Shown here in pieces: positions 13,896 to 25,298 of a stretch of DNA of 64,000 bases. The translations under genes were made by a program, and so were the position numbers. The stretch comes from Chrysomallon squamiferum (lineage: Eukaryota; Mollusca; Gastropoda; Neomphalida; Peltospiridae). The notes below the pieces were generated by a model. The model ran no database searches and was not told where the DNA came from. It saw nothing but the letters and a program-made list of their open reading frames with translations. The stretch's first letter is position 1; each line of letters opens with the position of its first letter. Location of the stretch: contig CM022679.1 of NCBI GenBank assembly GCA_012295275.1, forward strand, positions 16,690,342 to 16,754,341. Reading direction: 5' to 3'.

Positions 13896-14033
13896 TTTCG
13901 TGCCAATGTTTTACGCACAAGGAATAAATAAATGTCAAACCGGGCTTATATGTTAAATGTTTTATGATTCGCTAATATCTACATCCGATTCAAGCAAACC
14001 AATGGTTATTCAGTTAATTGACATTTAAGGAAA
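13896..14033. promoter_or_regulatory. Bidirectional promoter between GID4 and ATPAF2
   Basis: Only 138 bp separate the two divergent start codons (GID4 minus at 13895, ATPAF2 plus at 14034). The gap carries CCAAT-type sequences at about 13911-13915 and 13999-14004 and no TATA box, as is common for housekeeping divergent promoters. Both 5' UTRs must also fit here or be spliced. Confidence 0.65.
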
Positions 14034-17000
14034 ATGGCGGCGCCCATAGTTTCCACGATGCGGCATTCCTGGTCGTTTATTTTACCCGTTTATCACATAT
14101 GTATGAAACATTTAATGAAAAATGTTCAGAATCGTTATGCACATTCTTCATTCAGAGGTATCTATTTTTAGAATAAATTTAACAGAAGTAACAAACTGAT
14201 GTTCTAAATATTATATTTATTAATATCGTAATGTAACCAAAATAAGTCAGTAACCTTAAACCTTTTGTCACCAACCTCCAGTGGCTTATCCAATACTTCG
14301 TTTGCATTTTTTGACGAAAGAAAATTGTTATAAATAATCAGAATAATATTATAATAATGAAACGACAAATTTGAGAAACCATTAAATTAAACGTGTGCGA
14401 TTATTACATTTTAGTAGATATTTTCGGATAAAAATGTTAGTAATAGTAAAGTAATACTAATAGTTATAGTATTAGTATGTTACGTACTATACTGAATACC
14501 GTGCACGGTGAATACCATTAACGATTAAGTACTGTGTGATGGATATACTGTTATACAGTTACAATATTATTAAATATTATTTTTCTGTTAATTTAGTTTT
14601 CAAATAGATTATTATTTAACAAAAGGGGACATTTTTTAATACTTTCTAAAAATCAAAACTGTATTTTTAAACACGAAAATTATTTTTCAGAATTAAAGAA
14701 ATTCTACAAGAATGCTACAATAACAACATCTGAAGGTAAGTTTAATTTAGAATTTGTTTTCCTTGAAGCAAGTGTTTCATAATTTACTTTTAAGAGATTT
14801 CAATTAATTTGAAATAAAATTATTTTTTCACTTCTTTCACAAGTACAAGAGTACCTAATAATTTCTTTTATACTTGCACATATTTTAGGATGGTATGAAA
14901 TAAATTTAGACAAAAGAAAATTGCGATCACCTGGAGGTAAAATATTCCGAGTTCCAAATGAAGCTTTGGCACTGGCTGTGGCAACAGAATGGAATAAACA
15001 AAAAACACATATCAGACGGCATACAATGCACTTGGTAAATTATTCATTTTGTTAAAGATATTTTAAAAGAAATACTGATGTGCATTCAAATTTGGAATCT
15101 GTAATTAAATTGGTAAACCAAGACAGTGAATAATTTCAGTATATTTATTATTATTTGTAAATTCATGGTGCGTATTTCCATCTTTTGATCAAAGATCATA
15201 TTTAAAGTATTTGCAGCATGATTTCCATTAATATTTATCAGAACTGTTTTTAACTAGTTTTTTTATTTTATTTTTTTCAGACAGCTTTATGTAATACTGC
15301 AATAGACAATCCAATGCATCGAACAAGAGAGAATATAACTGAATCCATCATCTACTTTTTAGAAACAGATACAATTTGGTTTGTATAACTGTTTATTATA
15401 ATAGTGACACAATACATTTATTTATTTATTTTTGTAATTTATTTAGTAATTAATTATTGTTGTTCATATTCAATAGTTTGTTTGACCATTTGTTAATATT
15501 TTTTAAAAACTATCATGTTTGATTTATTTAGTAGAAGTATTGTTAAACATTTCAAGTTAACGTAAAATATTTTTTATAGTGCAGTATTCAGAAAGTTCTT
15601 ACCAAAGTTAAAACCAGGAATGAAAAGAAAATGTTTTATGGATCTCCAAAAAGTAGTTTAAAATTACCCAAGGATGATTTGTATTTTAACCTATAGCTTT
15701 GGTGTCCGTGAGAAATGTTGAATTTATTTCAGTTACAGATTGATAGAACCACCAGAGTTATATGAACTGATGTGCAATGAATGGGATCCTTTATTACAGT
15801 GGGCAAAAAACAGGTACAAACAAGATTTAAGAAGAATGAGTTACTATGATATTTACTTTGTCATTATTATTTTTGAAATCATCACTAATTGTATTAACTA
15901 TTTTCAGTCTGTGATACAGTGACTTATTCATTTTTATTCTTCTATATTTTTTATTTTTTTCCCACTATGATTATTTAATAGAGGTGAACAATGAATATCA
16001 TTTAATGTCTGAGTGATTTAATACTCCATGTTATTTTAGTTTATCACAAAATGTATTATATGTGAAATTAAGTCAAAAAATATTATAGTTAAATACTTGT
16101 AAAATCTGACAATTTTTAACTTTGTATTGTTAATACATTTAAAATATTACAGTTTTAATCCTTTCTATGTATTATTTCTAATTATTTGTACCATTTTATC
16201 ACATTTTTACATGTGTTGTTGTTAGATACTTGGAAAATATTATGGTTTTCCTTATGCTTGTAACACTGATAGTTATTAAACAGACATGGCATTGAGATAG
16301 AACCTACAACAGGATTTACCACACCTGAAGTTTCACCTGAAACAGTTGAAACAATCAGACGATATTTGCTGTCATACAGTGACTGGGCATTGTTTGGTTA
16401 GTATTTCTGCTATGTCTCTAGGCAGTATGAGGTTAAATCTTTTATTTTTAAAAATCCAGCTATGTATGTCATAGCAAAAACATTCACCTATTCACCATAC
16501 AACTTGCTGCAAACCAATTTATACATCTAAATGAGCAGTATCTTCTAGCTTAAATTTTATCACAGATATCTTTAACATCTTTATAATATATGTGTTGTAT
16601 AACATTTTGTTTCTTGACATTTTTGTGTGTGTGTGTAGCTGCAGACATTTAATTAATTGCATACAGTGAACATTTCTACACGGTTAAATTATAAAAATTA
16701 AATTTGTTGTATCTATCAAATAAAAATTCATAAAACTGTATATCAATTTCTGTATCAGGAAATGCATTATATTTTATGCTCCGTGTTTACTCTGTTTTAA
16801 TTAATTTCTAGGTATCCATTATGCTGTTGATGCTATCAAGTCACTCATCATTATTATGGCTTTGTTGGATCGAGAAATCAGTGTTGAAAAAGCTGTCAAT
16901 CTGGCGAGATTGGAACTTGAGTTCCAGGTACGATGTTTAATAAAAATTGTTTTTAAAATATATCTTTGATTGTATGAACAAATGATGGTAATACATTTAG

Positions 17001-18310
17001 TCTTCATCCAAGAGATTATTTCCTTTACTTCTCATTATCTATGTTACTAATAAAATACTTCAATACAAAAACCCATTCTTGAAGAAGCTCTTATATTGAC
17101 ATTTCCCATTTATCTTGACATTACGCCTGACAGACTGAGAATGTGCCAATGATTAATGAGTTTTTATATAGCCAATTCAAAAATATTTCACAACCTTGGG
17201 GTTTTTTCATTATCAGAAAATACTTATTTATTTTTAAAAAACACAAAAAACAGACACATGAAAAAAGAGATAAGGTCTATTTATTTCCAAAAATAGAGGT
17301 AACCTTTAATATTTAAAAACTTGAATAAACAAAATACAGTGGTACTTCAACGTACGAGTTTAATTCAATCTGTGACCAATCTTGTAACTCAATTTGCAAT
17401 TTTCCCAACTGAAATTAATTGAAATACTGTTAATCCATTCCAGCCACCCAAAACCACCCAATTTTTTGTAACATGTTTTTAGATAAGAAAAACATATTTA
17501 TAAATGACAAATAAAAAACAAAATAAAAGAGAATGTAAAGAAATAAATTGGGTTTGTAAAGTGTATTTATACTGGAGATCAGACACATTATTTTAACTTC
17601 TTTGGCTGGAGTTACAGCCTTTACCAACTCCTGCTTCAGTAGCTGATACTGCTAGCCAAGTTGACTACATGCACACCTCACTCATGTTTTTCTATGATTT
17701 CATGCTTTAATTCATTGGACATCATCTGTTTCTTCTTCTCAGCACTGTCCTTTGCACTCACTTTCTTACGATTCATGTAAGAGAAAAGTAATTTGACAAA
17801 ATACTGCACAAAATGTGAGCACAACACAACAGAGATGCTTTCGCGGCCAGGTAACCTCATGAAGTAAACGTGAGATGTGGGATGCTGGCCTGATGTTGTG
17901 TTGTTCATTGCGCCAACAAGCAGTGGTGTATGTGAAGCTTGCTCGTAACTTGGATTTTGGCTCGCAACTTGAAGTAAAATATCAACCAAGCAACTGCTTG
18001 TAACCTGGAAATCTCAAGTTGGGGCCTCACAAGTCAAGGTACAATTGTATATTATTGTGCAAACAATTTTCCTGTTAATTAAAAACTTTAAAATATTTTC
18101 ATGAAATGTTTGATTCTTCCATTGTCTCTTTATTTTTTATTTTTGTATTTTATTTTATTGTTTTTTTATCTACAGATAAAGAAATGGGGTAATGTGGAGT
18201 GGTATCATGATCTGGATCTTCATGAACTAAGAACCAGACTTTCTGCTGCTACTTTATTCATACACTGGTGTAGTGAAAACAGTTCTGTCAAGAAAAAAGC
18301 TCAGTTGTGA
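14034..18310 (+). CDS. ATPAF2: ATPAF2 (ATP12), mitochondrial F1-ATPase assembly factor
   Basis: Eight exons: 14034-14157, 14691-14735, 14889-15034, 15281-15378, 15733-15813, 16284-16396, 16812-16927 and 18176-18310 (TGA). They join in frame to 285 residues, close to the family length of about 289. The chosen start, ATGGCG, opens a roughly 40-residue basic, serine-rich segment with no acidic residues, as expected of a mitochondrial presequence. Family signatures follow: FYKNATITTSEGWYEINLD, ALALAVATEWNKQK, TMHLTALCNTAIDNP, NEWDPLLQWAKNR, the invariant-looking KKWGNVEWYHD and AATLFIHWCSE. ATP12 chaperones the F1 alpha subunit in the matrix. Intron 7 (16928-18175) hosts a Tigger-like transposon relic. 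AATAAA follows at 18407. It is tail-to-tail with DRC3. Confidence 0.96.
17337..18047 (-). mobile_element. Tigger/pogo-like DNA transposon remnant in ATPAF2 intron 7
   Basis: The element begins CAGTGGTACTTCAACGTACG and ends with an imperfect inverted copy whose reverse complement starts CAATTGTACCTTGACTTG. It is flanked by TA on both sides (17335-17336 and 18048-18049), the target duplication of Tc1/mariner/pogo elements. On the minus strand around 17650-17780 a decayed frame reads KKVSAKDSAEKKK, then ELKHEIIEKHE, a stop, and GVHVVNLASS. This resembles the CENP-B-type helix-turn-helix N terminus of Tigger transposases. Only that N-terminal piece is recognisable, with stops and no catalytic DDE domain. 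It is therefore a roughly 0.7 kb internally deleted, inactive copy. Family assignment rests on recalled similarity. Confidence 0.75.
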
Positions 18311-18406
18311 CAAAATTGTCATAAGTGACTTTGCTTTGTATGCATGTTTATAGAGAAAGAGAAAATTAAATATAACAAGAAACTGTTTACATAACTTAAA
18401 GTGTTG

Positions 18407-18412
18407 AATAAA
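18407..18412 (+). terminator. ATPAF2 poly(A) signal candidate
   Basis: An AATAAA hexamer lies about 97 bp after the ATPAF2 stop codon and is the first canonical signal downstream. The cleavage site cannot be seen directly. Confidence 0.5.
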
Positions 18413-19336
18413 TTGTTAACTTCTGAAGTTGATAAATACTTTTTGGAAAACCTGTTAATTTCAAAACCAAGAGCACCAATATTTCACTGATACAGAATTC
18501 TACTTCTGTCCTTTATATCTAGAAGGGAAAGAAAAGAATAAAAAGGATTAAATGATGTTATTGGAATTTTCTGTAAAAAATTTATTTTATTACAAGCAAT
18601 TAAAGTTCATACAAAACAATAAAATAATAACTTGGAAAGAATTTATTAGACACAGGTACACTTAAAACATTTTTAAAATATTGATATTAACATCAATAAA
18701 TTATTTCAGAAATGTGGATGTAAAGAAAGATATATAAATAAAGAGAGAAAACAAATACTGACAGCATTTAAAACATTTATATCATTTGTACATTAATGAA
18801 ATAATAAAAAAAAAATGTTTTCATAAAAAGTATATGGAAAAATCATGTGAGAGATGATTCTATAACATTTCCCATAATATTTGACATTAGATAGCATAAA
18901 TATTGTGAAATAACTTGTATTAAACATCTTTTATTTCTTGATGCACTGTCAGGTAATATTGTATAGTGGTATAAACTGTTTGAATTATTCCAAGTTGGTG
19001 ACTGTGTTGGTTCTGGAACATTGGCATATAACTTTCTTCTTCTCATAGACAGCAGTTTTTAATTTTGAATCATAACCATTTCTTCTTGTGTCTATACAAG
19101 ATAATGGTGACAATACATCAACCTAATCTAAACATTTACATTCAGAAATATTAAATTGCTTTTATCTGTTTTTGCTCTAAAGCCACAGTAAGTTAAATTG
19201 TTCTTTCCTATTTTCAAAAATGGCTTCATTGATGTTTGCAATTACACATGTCTTAAATTGTGTATCTTTTCATCCCTCTCTCTTTGTTCTTTCAAGTATG
19301 TTTTAATATTTAACTTTGTTTGTTTTGTTTGCTGGC

Positions 19337-22300
19337 TTAGTACACTGGGCCTGCACCTGTACCTGTTTCCAGCAGGTCAATTTCTTCACGCAGATGATCA
19401 ATGAGATGATTAATTTCAGCCACTCTCGTCCGATTTCTACGGATTTCTTCCTCCTCATGAATTTTATCCACCATGTTTTTCAACCACTGATTTACCCTGG
19501 TTACCATGTCATCCTCTTTGTTGTCTATTTTCAGAAGATGAACATCATGAGATGAGGTCACTGCATTGTTAATTGTGTCTTTATCCACAAATAGCTGAAA
19601 CAAATTAGTAAAAGTATTGAAATTAGTTTTGCAATTATTTTCATGGACTGCCTGCTTCAAAAAAGTCAATGTACTTTTTGATGATAGATATGCCTTGTTA
19701 TCTCAGGAAATGATCAACAGTTAACTAAAATATTTTCCCTAAACTAAAAAATTAATCTCAAATCTTACAACTCTGATGTCTTCTGGTACTTCTTTTTCAT
19801 CAACCTCATTTTTGATAACTTTCTCAAGAGTTATCATGGCCATCTCCATCATGGTCTCATGATGTAGATTCTCAAGATCTCGACATTGTGTTAAATATCC
19901 CTGAACAGTCTCTATAAACGTGGACACCAAGTCTTGCATGTTCCTCTCAAAGTCTTTTATCACTTCCTGAAATAAATTGTTATTATTAATACAAGATTTA
20001 TTTTTGAAATTATCAAATAAAATAATGAATAATAATGCTGATAACGTTAAAAGTTTGTTTTATAAATCACTTCTAAATGCTGATCTGATCAAATTAGTGC
20101 TCCCTATTCTATGATTCAAGTTTCTTCTTTCATCAGATAAAAATTAACTAATTACCTGTATCATACCATATCATGTCCTATGCTTAACATCACAAAATAA
20201 TTTAATTTAAAGTTTCCAAAACAATTTATGAAATAAGAATTGAAGCAAAACAAAAACAGAAAAAAAAACATAAAACAAAAAATTAACAAATAAATTCAGA
20301 AACTATTTTAACAAATAGATATTAACTAATTTTTAGTTTAACTCTTTTTGATACATGATTAAACCGAACCTCTAACTGATCAACCAGTTGTAGTTCCAGT
20401 CCCATCAGGTTGTCCCACAATTCAGTTATCTTCTGTTGATAATCATGCAACACTGTTTCAACATTTGTGTCTGTCATATGTACAAGTTTCTCAAATGTCT
20501 GTAAAAAAAAAAATTCAATTATTTACATTTATTCAAAATAGAGTGACAAGTCGCAAATCTGAGTTTGATAAATCTAATCACTGATCTTTGTAAAGATTTA
20601 ATTTTTTTTTTTTTTTTTTTAATTGCCTCAGCTATTGTTATTTCCAACATATTGCCTTCAAAAGAAATGCTACATTTTTCTATTAGTGGAAAGAAATTTC
20701 AAGTGCTCCATGTTTTAGACAGGAAAGCTCATACCAAACTGTCTGATACCAAAATCTGGAAAAGAAAATACCCTGGTTGGTGCAGATTGAGCCAAGACAC
20801 ACTAAACTACAACAAGCTGTCTCTAATATATCTTAAACTTGTATTACCCAAGCTTTGCAACTATCATGTCTGCTGAGGCATTTTATCAATCACTCAAGGC
20901 CTTGTTAAAAATAAATAACAATGACTGGCGCAAACTCAGGCTTGCTAATGTCTGTGTTCAAATGCACTGACAGACGAAGGAATGACCAAACATTTTCTAA
21001 GAAGATTTGATGCTGGAGCCTAATGAAACTAACCTGTTTCTTTTCTTCCAAGAAAGTCTCAATGGTCTTCATCCCAACAATTTTGTTTTGTTTCTTAGCA
21101 TCTTCAATGCATTCCCAGAAACTGGCCACCTCTTCATTTCTTTTCTCATGCTCCTTGAGACCATATTTGAAAATTTCCAAACAGACTGCATTAAACTTCT
21201 TTCCATAAGTATGATTGTTACGGTGCAAACAACTTGGTAAATGTTTCATAGTGAATGTAAAAATATTTTTAAAAATGTCAAATTAAAAGTAATTTTTAAA
21301 ACAATTTTTTAGAAAATTTATCTGAGATATATGCTAGTATGAATTATAATCATTATCAGAATGTTAGTGTTTTTTCCACTGAATTGATGATTTAATGTCT
21401 GAGTAATGAGAAATTTACAATGAGGCTCGAGAAAATTCACAACACTGAATGAACATACGATAAACACTTCAGTTTAGTAGTAATGGTTATTAGGTTTTAA
21501 ATATATAATTTTTTCAAAACAAACTGTGAAGCCCAGTGGGCAATTTTTATGGATTATGGCAAGAAATCTATAAACTCTTGCTTGGAATGAATGAAATTCT
21601 TGATTTTGTCCTTCCATTCACTCATGTTACTCTGTTTCTTACTCATTCCTTCTGTCCCCTCTTTTTTTTTTTTTTTTTTTTTTATTGTTTTCATCTTTAA
21701 CTCACTTTCTTGAAATTAAAAAGTATCTATATAAAAAGGATATTCATCAACCATTTCTTTAATTTGAGGCATCATGTTCAGTTTCTGGCCTTCAGAATCC
21801 TCAGCATACATACTGTTAAACAAGGTGGAATCATTCAGGTGTTCTACATAGGCAGCCTTAAACAAAAAATATATATATATATATATCAGTAACAATTCAA
21901 AATTTTAAATAAAAGCTGACAAGTCACAATATAATGTATGGGTTTAAACAATATTTAGTATAAATGTCTTAATTACTGATATACTGACTTCTTATTGGTT
22001 GTAGGGTATAATTATTATTCTAATTCACTATATTTGTAAGAATAAATCTGTTTGAAGCTTTCCTAAAATAACCTGTATCACAAGGTAAAAATTTTGAAAC
22101 ACATTTCATGTTATTTTATCAGTAAATTGTTAAATATTGCCTAATATAATCTAATTCAAACCTAAAAGTGTCACAGTTATATAATCATTAAATAATCCAA
22201 TAAGACTATTTTCACCTTGTGAAGTTCAAGTTCTTTTTGTTCACTTTCAAGCTTCTCCTGCAAGGCTTCAGCCTTTCTGTCATTATCAAGTCGTTCTTCC

Positions 22301-24600
22301 ATTCCCAGTTGGTATTTCTCATAGGCTGCATTTCTCTACAAAAAAATAAAATATAAACATATATGTATTAATATATACACATACATAAACATAAATAAAT
22401 ATACACACTTATACATAAACAAATAAATATTAAATACATAATACATACATACAGATGCACATACACATGCGCAAAGACTTTGTTACAGTAGCTAAAAAAA
22501 ACCAATCGATATCATTTTGTCATTAAATAAACCTTTCAGAAACCTACAGAAACTAAGAGTTAAATATTCATGTTAGTAAATATCTTACTTTGTGACTGAA
22601 TTATTTATTTACATAAGTTTAAAAAAAAAAAACAGTTCCTGTTATCCATATAACCAGATACTAATGGAACACCCACATATAAATGAAAATACTGTAAACT
22701 AGAACAGCCACACTAATGAAATGACACACTTTTTAAATGTAAACTTCCTTCAAACACAAATATCATTCAGAATAAAAATAATACATTTTTGTATCCATAC
22801 TCACTGATTGTTCATCAATCAGCCTATAGTCGAGAAACTCCAGATTAGGTAAATATGCAATAACTTTGAGTTTGTACAAATCCATTTCTTCAAACTGATT
22901 ACCACTCATGTTGAGTGTCTTCAGTTTCTTGAACCTTCTCAAGTAAGATAGCTGTAAATTTAAACTTATCTTTAATATATGAGAAAATTGATAAGCAAAT
23001 TGTAATATTGTAAATGGATGAAAACAAAAATGCTGGTGTCGATTATTTTCTGTTTTGTTTTACTTGTCAATCATTCTTTGTAATAATTCATATAAATAAA
23101 TATTTAAACAGATGTACTTTGATTACACCTTTATTGTGTTAAATAAGAAAATCGTACTGGGCTTATATACAAATATTCCATTTAATGACATTTATCAAAC
23201 TCAACTTTATTCTAACTGAAACTGATAATAGTCATGTAATATGTTTCAGAAATTAATAACTCACTGCTCTGCAGTATCAACCATTACAGTTAGAACTTTT
23301 TTTTAACCTAGTCATAATACAGCAATGAATAAATAATTGGATGATCTTTCAGTTCAAAGATTTACAATAATGTTAAATACATAAATATTTATTTATTCAC
23401 AGATACCCACACATACATGCATTTACTGAGAAACATTGCATCATTTTTACTTTTATTGAAAAAGAAAACTTCATAAACCTACATCTTTTTCAAGTTCTTT
23501 TAGGTCATTGTTGCCTATGGAGAAGACGTGAAGACTGACAAGTTTGTCCATGTTCTCCACACAGGAGATTCTGTTATTGTACAAAGTGAGGTCTTCAAGT
23601 TTTGTAAGCTTGTCTAAACCCTGAATGGCCTCAATATTGTTGAATGATAAATCTATAATGAAAAAAAAGAAAGAAAATGACATGAAAATGTAAAACAAGC
23701 TAACAATAGAACACGTGATTTCCAAATAAATTATAACTCTTTGGTGTGTCTCTTGAATAGTTCTGTTCTCTAACAGACAAATCAAGCTATGATTAAAAAA
23801 TGTTTGTATGTTTGTGTGTGTGCAGACTCATAATGATTGTGTGTTACTAAGTATGAAACTAATTTTAAAAACTTACCAAGCCAAACAAGGTGGACAAGTA
23901 CATCTAAACCTTCTATCTTTTCAATAATGTTGTTATCTAACTGTAGCTTCACCAGTGATGTAAACTCCCATAAATTATCAATCTTCAAAATATCTGAAAA
24001 CAGTATTTGACACATGTATTCTGTGTTTGTCTGTATTTGTGTGTTTATTATACATAATATATATATATAAACTTCAGCTTTATTGTTTATACATTGACAT
24101 TTCAGAATTTTAAAAAGTTTTTCAAAGATAGCTTAAAAATATTAATGGTTCATAAAATTAAATAATAAGTGATAGATACTAAAAAGTTATAAATGAAGAA
24201 ATGTCATATATATTTGCACAATTTTTCTTAAAATATTTAAATATTCTGTGTATTAAGTAAGACTGATGAAAAGAAAATATCACTCTTTATGCAACCTCGT
24301 TAACTTCTTATTTTGTCATACTTTATAACTAACAAAGATTGGCCAATATTTGAAAAATTTATTAAGCCTATTATACTCATCATCTAATCAGATATACTCT
24401 AATTGTATTTTAACTACAATAATTAAATTTTAACAATACTTTTGAAGTCTAATCTCAAAGATTTCACATCTCCAAAATCAATGCCTTCCTGTTTTGCTAT
24501 TTTCCCTGCTTCATCTTTAGGTCCCTGCTCCTCCACTGCCTGCTGGAAGCATTTCCTCATCAATTACTGATGGCTCCACGGTGTCATACAAACGACTCAT
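19337..24600 (-). CDS. DRC3: DRC3 (LRRC48), nexin-dynein regulatory complex subunit, with exon 1 frameshift
   Basis: Ten exons: 24440-24600, 23877-23993, 23483-23652, 22805-22951, 22216-22335, 21752-21856, 21034-21198, 20370-20498, 19769-19966 and 19337-19594 (TAA). The product of about 522 residues is close to human DRC3. It starts MSRLYDTVEPSVIDEEML, then has SDS22-type leucine-rich repeats (LQLDNNIIEKIEGLDVL, DLSFNNIEAIQGLDKL), an LRR cap (LPNLEFLDYRLID) and a coiled-coil C-terminal half (CRDLENLHHE, FVDKDTINNAVTSSHD, HLLKIDNKEDDMVTRV). DRC3 is an axonemal protein of motile cilia. The frame breaks after ATGCTT: one extra base near 24548 separates EEML from QQAVEEQGPKDEAGKIAKQEG. An alternative in-frame ATG at 24558-24560 could bypass the break. 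The exon 6/7 junction is phase-consistent but omits a few family residues, so it is the least certain junction. Introns 1 to 9 show no other gene. Confidence 0.93.
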
Positions 24601-24751
24601 TTTACTGAATTTGACAATTCAGTCACTAGTAAAATAAAATAATAAATTATAATGTTAAACGTACAAATTTTCTAGAAAATAAATAATATAAGCCAGTGCC
24701 TTTCTAATGTTACACCAGTACAAAATAATAGTAATAGTAGTAGTAGTAGTA

Positions 24752-24826
<75 letters not shown>

Positions 24827-25298
24827 GAATGAATGAATGGATTAATTAATTAATAAAAAAAAAATCGGTACTAAAGTATGCTAAAGAAAATAATAAATAA
24901 TTTTTCTCTGGCTATTACACAAAATGTGTTCCGAAATCATGGCACCATCGAAGTTGAATCTTCGACTCGAAGTACCGGTATTGGATTCATTTATTTATTT
25001 ATTTTTAACCTCTCGTTTCAAAACAAAAAGAAGAAGATAAAAACTTAATTTAATATAGCATATAATAACAAAAATATGGTCACCAACATTTTTTTAAATA
25101 ATGAAATGCTGAATAACTGTGCCTTTGATACGTGTAAAAGCAGTAATATTCCTTGCTTTAATATAATCAGCAAAAGCGTCTAGTTGATATGGAAACTAGA
25201 ACTTCCGTGTTTATCTGATGTCGGCAATGTTCGTATGGTGTCGGAAATTATCGAAAGTTCGGTATATTACGGAAATGAGTTTTATTTTTTGGTAAAAA
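24601..25298. promoter_or_regulatory. Divergent promoter region of DRC3 and TOM1L2
   Basis: About 700 bp separate the start codons of the divergent genes DRC3 (minus, 24600) and TOM1L2 (plus, 25299). The left half is dominated by a long (TAG)/(TAA) microsatellite at 24726-24824. The right part, roughly 24930-25290, is less A+T-rich with several CpGs and would be the better core-promoter candidate. No TATA box is evident. Confidence 0.45.
24726..24824. repeat. (TAG)n/(TAA)n trinucleotide microsatellite
   Basis: A run of TAG units passes into a long uninterrupted TAA run, followed by GAAT and TAAT short repeats up to about 24855. It lies in the shared DRC3/TOM1L2 upstream region, so length changes could alter the spacing of the two promoters. 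Confidence 0.95.

Noticed and set aside
20565-20876. 103-codon plus-strand frame inside a DRC3 intron
   Set aside because: It begins at a poly-T run and lies antisense to DRC3. No family recognised and no splice partners; possibly an old repeat.
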